Shown here: positions 1 through 6,868 of the stretch, piece by piece
Layout of the letters: each line of letters opens with the position of its first letter
How positions within the stretch are numbered: the stretch's first letter is position 1
NCBI GenBank assembly: GCA_001824455.1
Contig: MHXL01000105.1
Span: 8,874-18,876 of the forward strand
Direction of reading: 5' to 3'
DNA: 10,003 bases
Source: Desulfuromonadaceae bacterium GWB2_53_15
GTDB taxonomy: Bacteria; Desulfobacterota; Desulfuromonadia; Geobacterales; Pseudopelobacteraceae
The notes under the pieces: generated by a model
Databases searched by the model: none
The model's input: the letters and a program-made list of their open reading frames with translations, nothing else
Told to the model about the DNA's origin: nothing
Made by a program: the position numbers and the translations under genes

Positions 1-1323
1 CGCATCAAGGCAGAAAGTGAAATCCAGCAGTTGATCAATTACGACACATTGACCGGGCTGCCCAACCGCAACCTGCTGCATGACCGGCTTAAACTGTCCA
101 TTGCCCAGGCCATTCGCGATCAGCACCTGGTAGGTATTCTGGTTCTCGATCTTGACCGTTTCAAAGGGATTAACGACACACTTGGGCATCCGGCAGGCGA
201 CCAACTGCTCATTACCATTTCAAAACGCCTCAGGGCCTGTGTCCGCGACAGCGATACCCTGGCCCGCCTGGGTGGCGACGAGTTCGTCATCATCCTGAAC
301 AACGTGGGCAGCGAGGAGGGCATCACCGCTGTATCCAAAAAGATCCTGGCCATCGTCTCCGAGCCGATCTACGTCGACGGTCACGAGATCTACATCACCG
401 GCAGCATCGGCATCGCCGTCTACCCGATGAATGGCGAGGACGGCCAAACCCTGCTGAAACATGCCGACCTGGCCATGTATCAGGCCAAGGAACTTGACCG
501 CAACAACTTCCAGTTTTTCTCCCGCGAGATGAACATCAAGGTGCTGGAGCGGATGATGTTGGAAAATTCCATGCGCAAGGCTTTGGAACGGGAGGAATTT
601 TCCCTTGTTTACCAGCCCCAGGTGGATGCCCGTTCCGGGCGGATCGTCGGAATGGAGGCGCTCCTGCGCTGGGATCACCCTGATCTGGGCCTGCTGGTGC
701 CTGACCGGTTCATCTATCTGGCCGAGGAGACCGGCTTCATTATTCCCATCGGTGAATGGGTTCTGCGGACCGCCTGTCGCCAGAACAAGGCCTGGCAAGA
801 CATGGGACTGCCTCCGGTGAGGATGGCGGTCAACCTGTCGGGCAAGCAGTTCGACCAGCAGAATCTGGATGAGGCGATCGCCGCCATCCTGATGGAAACC
901 GGGCTTGAACCCAAGTGGCTTGAGCTCGAGATTACCGAGAGCGCCGTGATGAAAAATGCCGACCTCAGCATCGGCATGCTGCGCAAGCTCAAGGATATGG
1001 GCATTACCTTTGCCATTGATGATTTCGGTACCGGCTATTCATCTCTCAGCTACCTCAAGCATTTCCCCATTTCCCGCCTCAAGATCGACCGGTCCTTTGT
1101 ACGGGATATCACCACCAACCCCGACGATGCGGCCATCGCCGAGATCATTATCGCCATGGCCCAGACCCTCAAGCTCGACGTCATTGCCGAAGGGGTCGAG
1201 ACCCGCGCCCAGATGGAATTCCTCTCCTTCAACAACTGCGTGGAGCAGCAAGGCTATCTCTTCAGCCGCCCTGTGCCGGACGAGGAATTTGCCCTGCTGC
1301 TCAAAAACGGGCTGAAGTACTGA
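1..1323 (+). CDS. GGDEF-EAL cyclic-di-GMP synthase/phosphodiesterase (C-terminal part, runs off left edge)
   Basis: The frame is open from base 1 and the first visible residues (RIKAESEIQQL) look like the helical linker that usually joins a PAS or other sensor domain to GGDEF, so the true start lies outside the window. The GGDEF domain covers about visible residues 12-175. It has an intact GGDEF active-site motif (about 91-95) and an RxxD sequence (RDSD) five residues upstream, the product-inhibition I-site. The EAL domain covers about 195-440, with EALLRW, NLSGKQF, ELEITES, DDFGTGYSSL, KIDRSF, EGVE and QGYLFSRP all present. By family knowledge, GGDEF domains make c-di-GMP from two GTP and EAL domains hydrolyse it to pGpG. 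Both sites look catalytically complete here, so the net activity is unknown and probably set by the missing sensor part. The stop is 3 nt before a uvrA 5' relic, which suggests former co-transcription with uvrA. Confidence 0.95.
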   Translation, partial: RIKAESEIQQLINYDTLTGLPNRNLLHDRLKLSIAQAIRDQHLVGILVLDLDRFKGINDTLGHPAGDQLLITISKRLRACVRDSDTLARLGGDEFVIILNNVGSEEGITAVSKKILAIVSEPIYVDGHEIYITGSIGIAVYPMNGEDGQTLLKHADLAMYQAKELDRNNFQFFSREMNIKVLERMMLENSMRKALEREEFSLVYQPQVDARSGRIVGMEALLRWDHPDLGLLVPDRFIYLAEETGFIIPIGEWVLRTACRQNKAWQDMGLPPVRMAVNLSGKQFDQQNLDEAIAAILMETGLEPKWLELEITESAVMKNADLSIGMLRKLKDMGITFAIDDFGTGYSSLSYLKHFPISRLKIDRSFVRDITTNPDDAAIAEIIIAMAQTLKLDVIAEGVETRAQMEFLSFNNCVEQQGYLFSRPVPDEEFALLLKNGLKY

Positions 1324-1326
1324 GCC

Positions 1327-1363
1327 GTGGCCCACGATAAGATCATCATCAAAGGCGCCTGTG
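1327..1363 (+). pseudogene. 5' stub of uvrA (first 12 codons)
   Basis: GTG at 1327 opens a frame reading (M)[11 protein letters not shown], the same 12 residues that begin the intact uvrA at 9338. The 37 nt match 9338-9374 at 29 positions. All eight differences are silent: seven at third codon positions and one in the start codon (GTG versus ATG). Similarity stops abruptly after codon 12, and the frame runs on as unrelated sequence to a TAA at 1444-1446. The stub starts 3 nt after the GGDEF-EAL stop and has no obvious ribosome-binding site, so the ancestral uvrA was probably translated by coupling to that gene. Both copies share Cys at position 12, where I recall UvrA proteins more often having Arg (GAR-HNL), so they appear closely related. 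Alternative: the stub is the remains of a second, paralogous uvrA. Confidence 0.85.
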
Positions 1364-1427
1364 TTGCCCCACATCGGCCGGCCCCCACCCCATCTTCATG
1401 CATAAACTTGCAGGATACCGGCTCGAA

Positions 1428-2345
1428 TTATCCAACAACTACATAAGCAAAATGGGTATGTTCACAGGCCCGATAATGGTCTGTGCGTCCCAAAAAGTAG
1501 TGTGAATGGATATCCCACGGGCTCAGGTCTTCCTGGAAGCAAAACCCCAACTCCTTTAATTCCTCAACAATAGTCCGCGGATCGAAGCCGGACTGCATCG
1601 GTTCTCCGATCTCCCGTACGCTCGAAAGCATCCGGATGACCCGTGGAGCGGCCTTTTCCGGGATATAGGCATCCGTGTCCAGATAATCGAAAACAAGGGA
1701 GCTCCCTGCCGGGCTGTTGCGGGCTATATCCTGCAACGTAACATGGACCTCGTTCCGGGAAAGATAATAGGTGACACCGAGCCAGCTGAAGAAGGTTGGT
1801 ATCCTTGGGTCGTAGTTCGAGCGTTTCAGCGCGGTTGCCAGACTGTCCTGCGTGAAGTCCACGGGGATGTAGGACAAGCATGAGGGCTGCTCCCATCCCA
1901 GCTCTTGAATCCGATTACGCTTGTAGTTCTGGGTAGCGGGATGGTCCAGCTCGAACACAGTGAGATTCCGGACTAAATCCGGGCGGCGGAAAGAGAAGGT
2001 GTCCAGACCGGCCCCAAGTATAACGTACTGTCCTGCGCCTTCCATCACGGCAGTTTCCAGAAGATCTTCCGCATACCGCGCACGAGCCAGGACAATAGGG
2101 GCTGCCGCACCAGCCTGCATCATCCAGCGCAAGGCGGCTGCCTGGTCGGGGAATGCAGCGGCGCCGGCCGGGTTAATCGTGCGCAAGGCCGCCATCATTT
2201 GCTCCTCGATGGATGCGCGCTCCTCTTTCGTTAAAATATGGTTGGCCAGGCAGTCGTCAAATATCCTCGGATTATCGTTATCGTAATGATAGCCGCGACT
2301 GTAGGCGGTCATTTGTGCGGTACGGCTAACCTGATCATCTTCCAT
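1428..2345 (-). CDS. LCMT-like class I SAM-dependent methyltransferase
   Basis: The predicted protein has 305 aa and belongs to the leucine carboxyl methyltransferase-like family (PF04072 / TIGR00027 type). Recognisable features are the N-terminal SRTAQMTAYSRGYHY...NPRIFDDCLA segment (about 7-34), RARYAEDLL (about 88-96), the SAM-binding GAGLDTFSFR loop (111-120) and the acidic FELDHP strand end (131-136). Members transfer a methyl group from SAM to small molecules or carboxylates; most are uncharacterised, and the substrate cannot be deduced here. The ATG at 2345 is preferred because a perfect GGAGG lies 5 nt upstream; the frame stays open upstream to 2399. It overlaps the end of the upstream ATPase gene by 11 nt, so it is probably the last gene of the transporter operon. 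No convincing terminator was seen after it. Joint expression with a Dpp-type importer suggests, as inference only, modification of an imported compound. Confidence 0.85.
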   Translation of the reverse strand: MEDDQVSRTAQMTAYSRGYHYDNDNPRIFDDCLANHILTKEERASIEEQMMAALRTINPAGAAAFPDQAAALRWMMQAGAAAPIVLARARYAEDLLETAVMEGAGQYVILGAGLDTFSFRRPDLVRNLTVFELDHPATQNYKRNRIQELGWEQPSCLSYIPVDFTQDSLATALKRSNYDPRIPTFFSWLGVTYYLSRNEVHVTLQDIARNSPAGSSLVFDYLDTDAYIPEKAAPRVIRMLSSVREIGEPMQSGFDPRTIVEELKELGFCFQEDLSPWDIHSHYFLGRTDHYRACEHTHFAYVVVG

Positions 2346-3345
2346 CAAAACCTCCATTTTCTGGCCGAACGTCCAAAGGGAAATGGCATGCCACCTCATG
2401 GTTCGGCGCGATATCCCTCAGTTCGGCCCGGATCTCCGAGCAGATGTCTGCGGCACGGGGACAGCGGGTGCGGAAGCGGCAGCCGCGGGGCGGGTCGAGC
2501 GGGGAAGGGCGTTCGCCGGGGAGCATGCCGCTGTCCGGAGCCGGATACCCCGGGTCAGGCCGCGGCACGGCGTCCAGCAGCGCCCTGGTGTAGGGATGGG
2601 CCGGAGTGGCGTACAGGCTCTCGCAGGGAGCAACCTCGCAGATACGGCCAAGGTACATCACCGCTACCCGGTCACAGATGTTTTTTACCACCGCCAGGTC
2701 GTGGGCGATAAACAGCATGGCCAGACCGTATGACTCCTTGATATCGCGCAGCAGGTTGAGGATCTGCGCCTGCACGGAAACATCCAGAGAGGATACCGGT
2801 TCGTCGCAGACCAGCAACTGCGGCCGGGTTATCAGGGCACGGGCGATTCCTGCCCGCTGACACTGTCCTCCGGAAAGCTGGTGCGCTCTGCGGCCATAGT
2901 GCAACTCCGGGTTAAGACCAACCGCCGTCATCATCTCCCGCGTCCGGAGTCTGCGTTCTGCCTTGTTCATTCCTCCCAGGGAGAGGAGCGGCGCGGCGAT
3001 GCTCTCCCCCACGGCGCGGGATGGGTTGAGGGATGATGCCGGATCCTGGAAGATCATCTGGAAGCGGCCACGCACTTCCTTGAGTTTCCTGCCATGAAGT
3101 TGTGTCAGATCCACTCCTTCAATCAACACCTTGCCGGAGGTAGGTGGCGGAATCTGCATGATCGCGCGGGCCAGCGACGACTTGCCGCACCCGGATTCTC
3201 CCACCAACCCCAGCGTTTCATTCTGGCGTATGTCGAGGGAAACGCCGGAAACCGCGTGTACGGTGCGTCCTTGCGATGCCGGGAATTCGACAACGAGATC
3301 TTCGATTCGGAGGAGCGGGTTATTGAAATTCTTTTCTTCTTTCAT
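2335..3345 (-). CDS. Oligopeptide/dipeptide-type ABC transporter ATP-binding protein (DppF/OppF type)
   Basis: The product (336 aa) is a cytoplasmic ATPase that powers a Dpp/Opp/Nik-type importer, normally as a heterodimer with the DppD-type partner encoded just upstream (3548-4513). Visible motifs are Walker A GESGCGKSS, the Q-loop FQDPASSLNP, the signature LSGGQCQR, Walker B LLVCDEPVSSLD and the H-loop FIAHDLAVV. The C-terminal oligo_HPY-type extension holds the paired cysteines of CRFRTRCPRA. The ATG at 3345 (MKEEKNFNN) is chosen because it lies outside a dispersed repeat and has GGGG about 7 nt upstream. A longer frame from 3381 would start inside the repeat and add a low-complexity MGGVGGG segment. 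A gap of about 200 nt filled with palindromes separates it from the DppD-type gene. Its end overlaps the methyltransferase start by 11 nt. Confidence 0.93.
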   Translation of the reverse strand: MKEEKNFNNPLLRIEDLVVEFPASQGRTVHAVSGVSLDIRQNETLGLVGESGCGKSSLARAIMQIPPPTSGKVLIEGVDLTQLHGRKLKEVRGRFQMIFQDPASSLNPSRAVGESIAAPLLSLGGMNKAERRLRTREMMTAVGLNPELHYGRRAHQLSGGQCQRAGIARALITRPQLLVCDEPVSSLDVSVQAQILNLLRDIKESYGLAMLFIAHDLAVVKNICDRVAVMYLGRICEVAPCESLYATPAHPYTRALLDAVPRPDPGYPAPDSGMLPGERPSPLDPPRGCRFRTRCPRAADICSEIRAELRDIAPNHEVACHFPLDVRPENGGFDGR

Positions 3346-3358
3346 TGTTCGCCCCAGG

Positions 3359-3449
3359 CACCCTCCCCCAACCCCTCCCATAAAGGGAGGGGAGCTTATT
3401 CAGATGGCGCCACTAAAGCCCCCTCTCCCCTCGTGGGAGAGGGTTGGGG
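3359..3449. repeat. Composite palindromic repeat, copy A
   Basis: This element contains two perfect hairpins joined by a short linker. The first has an 8-bp stem, cccctccc/gggagggg (3372-3379 and 3385-3392), with a 5-nt loop. The second has a 9-bp stem, ccctctccc/gggagaggg (3421-3429 and 3435-3443), with a 5-nt loop. The linker contains cagatggcgccactaaagcc, which is identical in copy B at 6765-6860. It lies in the spacer between the DppD-type and DppF-type ATPase genes, so it is transcribed in the operon mRNA, where it could stabilise or attenuate the message. There is no run of T after either stem on the operon strand, so I do not call it an intrinsic terminator. Confidence 0.9.
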
Positions 3450-3480
3450 CGTAGCCGTTATATTTTTGCTCTGCGACAGT

Positions 3481-3517
3481 CCCCTCTCCCCTCGTGGGAG
3501 AGGGTTGGGGAGAGGGG
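3481..3517. repeat. Solo half copy of the palindromic repeat
   Basis: This repeats the second hairpin of copy A, with stem ccctctccc/gggagaggg at 3482-3490 and 3496-3504. It also carries an outer pair of perfect 11-bp arms (cccctctcccc at 3481-3491 and ggggagagggg at 3507-3517), so two alternative foldings are possible. It sits 31 nt from copy A in the same ATPase-ATPase spacer and about 30 nt downstream of the DppD-type stop on the operon strand. Confidence 0.85.
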
Positions 3518-3547
3518 GATGTAAAATCTCACCATTCATTCAAAATT

Positions 3548-4513
3548 TCATACCGGAAACCAGCAGGCATAGCGATGGTTCCTGTCTTCATCACACACCA
3601 GCGCCGGTTCCTCCGTGCGGCACCGTTCCCCGGCCCTTGGGCAGCGGGGCGCAAAACGGCACCCAGGCGGCAAGGCGGCAAAATTGGGGGGGAGGTCCGG
3701 GATGTTCGGCAGCCTGCGCTGGGGCGGATCTTCAATGCGGGGGATGGCATCGAACAGTGCGCGGGTATAGGGCATCCGCATCCGCCTGAACAGTTCGGCG
3801 GCCGGAGCTTGCTCGACAATCCTGCCGGCATACATCACCGCAATGTTGTTGGCGCAACCGGCCACCACCCCCAGGTCATGGCTGACCAGGATGATTGCCA
3901 TTTTCCGTTCCATCTGGAGCCGGGCCAGCAGAGTGAGGATTTCCGCCTGAACCGTCACATCCAGGGCGGTTGTCGGCTCATCGGCGATCAGCAGTTTCGG
4001 CTCGCAGGCCAGGGCTATGGCGATGGCCACCCGCTGGCGCATCCCGCCGGATAGCTGGTGCGGATAGCATCCCAGCCGCTCCTCCGGACGGGGGATACCG
4101 ACGGAGCAGAGCAGATAGAGCGCTCGCTCCACTCCTTCCCGTCGTGTGATGCCGAGGTGGATGCGCATCGGCTCAATGATCTGATCGGAGATCGTCATGA
4201 CCGGGTTCAGCGACGAAAGTGGATCCTGCAGAACCACTCCGATATCCCTGCCCCGGATCCGGTTCATCTCCCTGCCGGTCAATTTGCCGGTATCGCGGCC
4301 GTCAAAGCGGATGTTGCCGCGCGCCGGGACCAGTCCGAGAATGGCGCGGCAGAGCATGCTTTTGCCGCTCCCGGATTCGCCGACAATCGCCAGGGTCTTC
4401 CCCTTTTCCAGAGTGAACGAAACCGAGTCAACCGGGCGTATCGGGCCCTGTTCGGTCTGCAACTGAACGGTGAGGCCGCCCACGACAAGCAGATCCTGGT
4501 CAGGCCCGGTCAT
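3548..4513 (-). CDS. Oligopeptide/dipeptide-type ABC transporter ATP-binding protein (DppD/OppD type)
   Basis: The product (321 aa) is the second ATPase subunit of the importer. Visible motifs are Walker [10 protein letters not shown], the Q-loop [11 protein letters not shown], the signature LSGGMRQR, Walker [13 protein letters not shown] and the H-loop LVSHDLGVV. The C-terminal oligo_HPY-type extension has [14 protein letters not shown], whose cysteines bind an iron-sulfur cluster in some DppD proteins. The ATG at 4513 (MTGPDQDLL) is preferred because it has a purine-rich AGGGGG a few nt upstream. A GTG at 4534 would add seven residues. The gene overlaps the upstream permease gene by 14 nt, so the two are probably translationally coupled. 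Confidence 0.94.
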   Translation of the reverse strand: MTGPDQDLLVVGGLTVQLQTEQGPIRPVDSVSFTLEKGKTLAIVGESGSGKSMLCRAILGLVPARGNIRFDGRDTGKLTGREMNRIRGRDIGVVLQDPLSSLNPVMTISDQIIEPMRIHLGITRREGVERALYLLCSVGIPRPEERLGCYPHQLSGGMRQRVAIAIALACEPKLLIADEPTTALDVTVQAEILTLLARLQMERKMAIILVSHDLGVVAGCANNIAVMYAGRIVEQAPAAELFRRMRMPYTRALFDAIPRIEDPPQRRLPNIPDLPPNFAALPPGCRFAPRCPRAGERCRTEEPALVCDEDRNHRYACWFPV

Positions 4514-5384
4514 AGCGCCCCCTGAGCCTGTCACCGATCACGTTTATTGACAGAACGGTCAAAAACATCACTGCTGTCGGGATCATGGCGACAGGCGGCG
4601 TCTGCTCAAGCACATCGCGCCCCGCCGCGATCATCCCCCCCCAGCTCGGGGTGGGCGAGGGGACACTCAGGCCGAGAAAACCGAGCCCCCCTTCGGCGAC
4701 GATGACGAAGCCGGCCACCACCAGGGTATAGGCCATAAGCGGCCCCAGGATATTGGGCAGGATTTCCCTGAGCATGATGGAGATGTCGCCGGCCCCGCCG
4801 ATCCGGGCCGCCTGAATGAATTCCCGTTCGCTGAACCTGATGGTGTTGGCCCTGGCCACACGGACGAAACGGGGGGAGATCAGGAGACCGAGTCCCAGGG
4901 TGATGGTGGTCAGACTCGGGCCTAGAACAGAGGTAAACACCAGCAGAAAGACCAGCCCCGGGAAGGCAAGGATGACATCGGCAAGGGTCATGATTGTGCG
5001 CTCGGTCCAGCCCCGGTACAGGCCGGACGGCATCCCGAGGAGCAGGCCGACTCCCAGGCCAAAGAGCGGCGCACAGATGCCGACCGTCAGCGAGACCCGC
5101 GCGCCGAAGAGGAGCCGTGCAACGATATCGCGGCCGGTGGCGTCGGTGCCGAGCAGGTGCGCCCCACCCGGCAGGGCGGCGAAATGCTCCGCATCGATCT
5201 GGTCCACGGTGAAAGGAAACGGCCAGAGGCCGACGCTGGCGGCGCAGAATAAAACCAGGATGAGCCAGGTGATGGCGGCATAGAAGGAAATCCCCCCCAG
5301 CCCCCCTTTTGTAAAGGGGGGAGCTAATTGAAGTCCCCCTTTTTGAAAGGGGGATTTAGGGGGATTTGCCTTTGACTTACCCAT
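4500..5384 (-). CDS. Oligopeptide/dipeptide-type ABC transporter permease (DppC/OppC type) with repeat-encoded N-terminal insert
   Basis: The product (294 aa) is an inner-membrane permease with the binding-protein-dependent transport fold. A first hydrophobic segment (AAITWLILVLFCAASVGL, about 36-53) is followed by LGTDATGRDIVARLLFGARVSL, typical of DppC-type proteins. The EAA-type cytoplasmic loop is FIQAARIGGAGDISIMLREILPN, and the conserved tail GFLGLSVPSPTPSWGGMI is present. Residues 6-33 are encoded by an 80-bp dispersed repeat and read as NPPKSPFQKGG...PPFTKGGLGG, which is not normal permease sequence. No other plausible in-frame start exists between the repeat and the first membrane segment. 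The ATG at 5384 overlaps the upstream permease stop by 8 nt (ATGGGTAA), so the repeat appears to be truly translated. Whether the cytoplasmic extension impairs function is unknown. Confidence 0.92.
   Translation of the reverse strand: MGKSKANPPKSPFQKGGLQLAPPFTKGGLGGISFYAAITWLILVLFCAASVGLWPFPFTVDQIDAEHFAALPGGAHLLGTDATGRDIVARLLFGARVSLTVGICAPLFGLGVGLLLGMPSGLYRGWTERTIMTLADVILAFPGLVFLLVFTSVLGPSLTTITLGLGLLISPRFVRVARANTIRFSEREFIQAARIGGAGDISIMLREILPNILGPLMAYTLVVAGFVIVAEGGLGFLGLSVPSPTPSWGGMIAAGRDVLEQTPPVAMIPTAVMFLTVLSINVIGDRLRGRYDRA
5288..5367. repeat. MITE-like 80-bp palindromic element inside the permease reading frame
   Basis: The element has perfect 9-bp terminal inverted repeats, AAATCCCCC (5288-5296) and GGGGGATTT (5359-5367). 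Inside are two perfect hairpins: ccccccttt/aaagggggg (5301-5309 and 5313-5321, 3-nt loop) and cccccttt/aaaggggg (5335-5342 and 5346-5353, 3-nt loop). This resembles the widespread bacterial repeats whose translation gives PPxxPFxKGG-type junk peptides. It lies wholly within the DppC-type coding region, near its 5' end, without breaking the frame. Confidence 0.9.
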
Positions 5385-6330
5385 CAGTCACCCCCGTCCG
5401 CACCCGTGGATCAAGAGCCGCGTAGCAGAGATCCACCAGGAAATTGATACAGACGTAGGAAACCGTGATCAGCAGCACACCCCCCTGGATCACCGGAAAG
5501 TCCTGGGCAAATATGGCGGTCACCAGGAGCCTGCCGATACCGGGGAGCGCAAAGACGGTTTCGATTATAACCGCCCCGCCGATCAGGCTGGCGGTCTGCA
5601 TGCCGAGCACGGTGATGAAGGTAATACATGATGGCCGCAAGGCATGTACAAGCAGGATACGCCAGGTGGGCAACCCCTTGCACCGGGCGAGCAGGATGAA
5701 ATCCTCCTTGAGGGTGGCGATCAGATCGCTCCGCAGCACCCGCATCAACGTCACCCATTCCACCAGGGCAATCGAGAGCGCCGGGAGCAGGAATCCCTTC
5801 AGGTTCGCCCCGATTCCCGCATTTAGTGGCGTATAGCCGGTGGCGGGAAGCAGTTTGAGTTTCAGGGCAAAGAGAAAGACCAGTCCCATCGCCAGTGCGT
5901 AATTGGGGAGCGACGCGCAGCCGAAGGCAAACGTGCCGGTCACCCGGTCAAGAGGCGAGCCGGAACGCCAGGCGCTGATGATCCCGGCGGGGAGCGCCAG
6001 CAGCAGGGCAAAGAGTTGGGAGAGTGCCAGCAGTTCCAGCGTAACCGGCAGATGGCTGCGCAGTGCAGTCGAGACCGGCTGCTCCGTGATCAGCGATTTT
6101 CCGAACTCTCCCCGGCAAACGCCCCCTATCCATGTTGCATAGCGCAGCAGCACCGGCCGGTTCAGGCCAAGACGTTCCCGCACCTCCGCCAGTTCCGCGG
6201 CACTCGCGCCGTGCCCGGCAATCTCGGCGGCGATATCAGCGGGAAGCCGGTCGGTCATGACAAAGGTCAGCATGGTGACCGCCAGCACGACCAGCAGCAG
6301 ATGGGTTATTTTACTCCAGATAAATCGCAT
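5377..6330 (-). CDS. Oligopeptide/dipeptide-type ABC transporter permease (DppB/OppB type)
   Basis: The product (317 aa) is the first inner-membrane permease subunit, of normal length for DppB. It has an N-terminal membrane segment (ITHLLLVVLAVTMLTFVM), the DppB-type periplasmic region RERLGLNRPVLLRYATWIGGVCRGEFGKSL, and later membrane segments. The EAA-type loop around FILLARCKGLPTWRILLVHALRPS contacts the ATPases, and ETVFALPGIGRLLVTAI is a conserved family segment. The start codon at 6330 has no strong ribosome-binding site. It lies inside the end of a FosX-like gene relic whose frame overlaps it by 25 nt, so translation may be coupled to that relic. Confidence 0.93.
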   Translation of the reverse strand: MRFIWSKITHLLLVVLAVTMLTFVMTDRLPADIAAEIAGHGASAAELAEVRERLGLNRPVLLRYATWIGGVCRGEFGKSLITEQPVSTALRSHLPVTLELLALSQLFALLLALPAGIISAWRSGSPLDRVTGTFAFGCASLPNYALAMGLVFLFALKLKLLPATGYTPLNAGIGANLKGFLLPALSIALVEWVTLMRVLRSDLIATLKEDFILLARCKGLPTWRILLVHALRPSCITFITVLGMQTASLIGGAVIIETVFALPGIGRLLVTAIFAQDFPVIQGGVLLITVSYVCINFLVDLCYAALDPRVRTGVTDG

Positions 6331-6455
6331 TCAGGTTCATCCCGTTCAAAGTTTCCGTTGTAACTCGCAATTCTTTCTCGAAGCGTCCCGGTATGCAGTT
6401 CAAAAAGATGGTTGTCATAATCGTAAAAATAGATCGACCGATTAGTTTGCCTCAT
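6306..6455 (-). pseudogene. C-terminal fragment of a FosX-like VOC/glyoxalase-fold protein
   Basis: A 49-codon frame reads MRQTN followed by RSIYFYDYDNHLFELHTGTLRERIASY and then an acidic tail. From family memory, the middle part closely resembles the end of Listeria-type FosX, a Mn-dependent fosfomycin hydrolase (RSIYFYDFDNHLFELHAGTLEERL). The Glu of FELH is the usual third metal ligand. The N-terminal two thirds, with the two metal-binding histidines and the catalytic residues, are absent, so no enzyme activity is expected. The ATG overlaps the stop of the preceding methyltransferase relic (ATGA), and the stop lies 25 nt inside the DppB-type gene. It could survive as a translated leader peptide coupling ribosomes to dppB. 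It may also derive from another VOC protein. Confidence 0.75.
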
Positions 6456-6762
6456 CCGACAACATAACTGACGACAATCCTGCGGCAGTGCGGATATCTG
6501 ATGATCTCAACATGACCGGAGTACTGGCAAAAGAGATCCATCAGCTCCTGATCAGACAGAAAATGCTTGATCACGCGACTGCTTGAACCATCGGGAAGCT
6601 TCCGCGTCTGCAGGTGATTTCCTTCGTTGTCGTACATGCCGCTGAGCGATTCGTTGCCGGGGCAAGCATTGCTACCGTGTCATGATCATCATATCCCATG
6701 GAACGGTCATAAACTGGAGCCCTTTTTCCATAGTAGGATTGCATTTCTTCGATGATTTCCAA
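6452..6762 (-). pseudogene. Class I SAM methyltransferase with large internal deletion
   Basis: The N-terminal fragment (from a TTG at 6762) reads MEIIEEMQSYYGKRAPVYDRSMGYDDHDTVAMLAP, the typical opening of a small class I methyltransferase. A C-terminal fragment in another frame (from about 6640 to 6452) reads MYDNEGNHLQTRKLPDGSSSRVIKHFLSDQELMDLF...VVSYVVG, which resembles the usual C-terminus of the same kind of enzyme. The central SAM-binding core (GxGxG loop and following strands, on the order of 100 or more residues) is missing, and the two parts are out of frame, so the gene is inactive. The TTG start has a GGAGG about 5 nt upstream, supplied by the adjacent palindromic repeat copy B. 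The breakpoint lies roughly between 6637 and 6665. Confidence 0.75.
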
Positions 6763-6764
6763 AT

Positions 6765-6860
6765 CACCCTCCCCCAGCCCCTCCCATAAAGGGAGGGGAG
6801 TTTTCAGATGGCGCCACTAAAGCCCCCTCTCCCCTCGTGGGAGAGGGCTGGGGAGAGGGG
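6765..6860. repeat. Composite palindromic repeat, copy B
   Basis: This is nearly identical to copy A at 3359-3449 and in the same orientation. It has the same two hairpins (stems 6778-6785/6791-6798 and 6825-6833/6839-6847) and the same 20-nt linker. Only a few substitutions and a 2-nt length difference in the linker separate the copies. It fills the space between the binding-protein stop (6869) and the methyltransferase relic. Confidence 0.9.
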
Positions 6861-6868
6861 AGGGAGTT

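Noticed and set aside
220..798. 192-codon minus-strand open frame inside the GGDEF-EAL gene
   Set aside because: Antisense to intact GGDEF and EAL motifs; no family resemblance.
1370..1410. Possible continuation of the uvrA stub: an 8-nt match (catcggcc) to uvrA around codons 117-119, followed by loosely similar bases
   Set aside because: An 8-nt match is expected by chance in a comparison of this size, and the following bases align only with gaps. It would need alignment to a sister-strain uvrA to be believed.
3481..3517. G/C-rich hairpin as an intrinsic terminator between the ATPase genes
   Set aside because: No T-run follows the stem on the operon strand, and the same hairpin recurs as a dispersed repeat.
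3359..3517. CRISPR-like array of palindromic repeats
   Set aside because: Only two or three units with non-uniform spacing and G/C-rich hairpin structure; no regular spacers and no cas genes.
3094..3789. Long plus-strand open frame across the repeats and the start of the ATPase genes
   Set aside because: It lies antisense to two well-supported ABC ATPase genes and has no recognisable domain; it is a shadow of high-G+C coding sequence.
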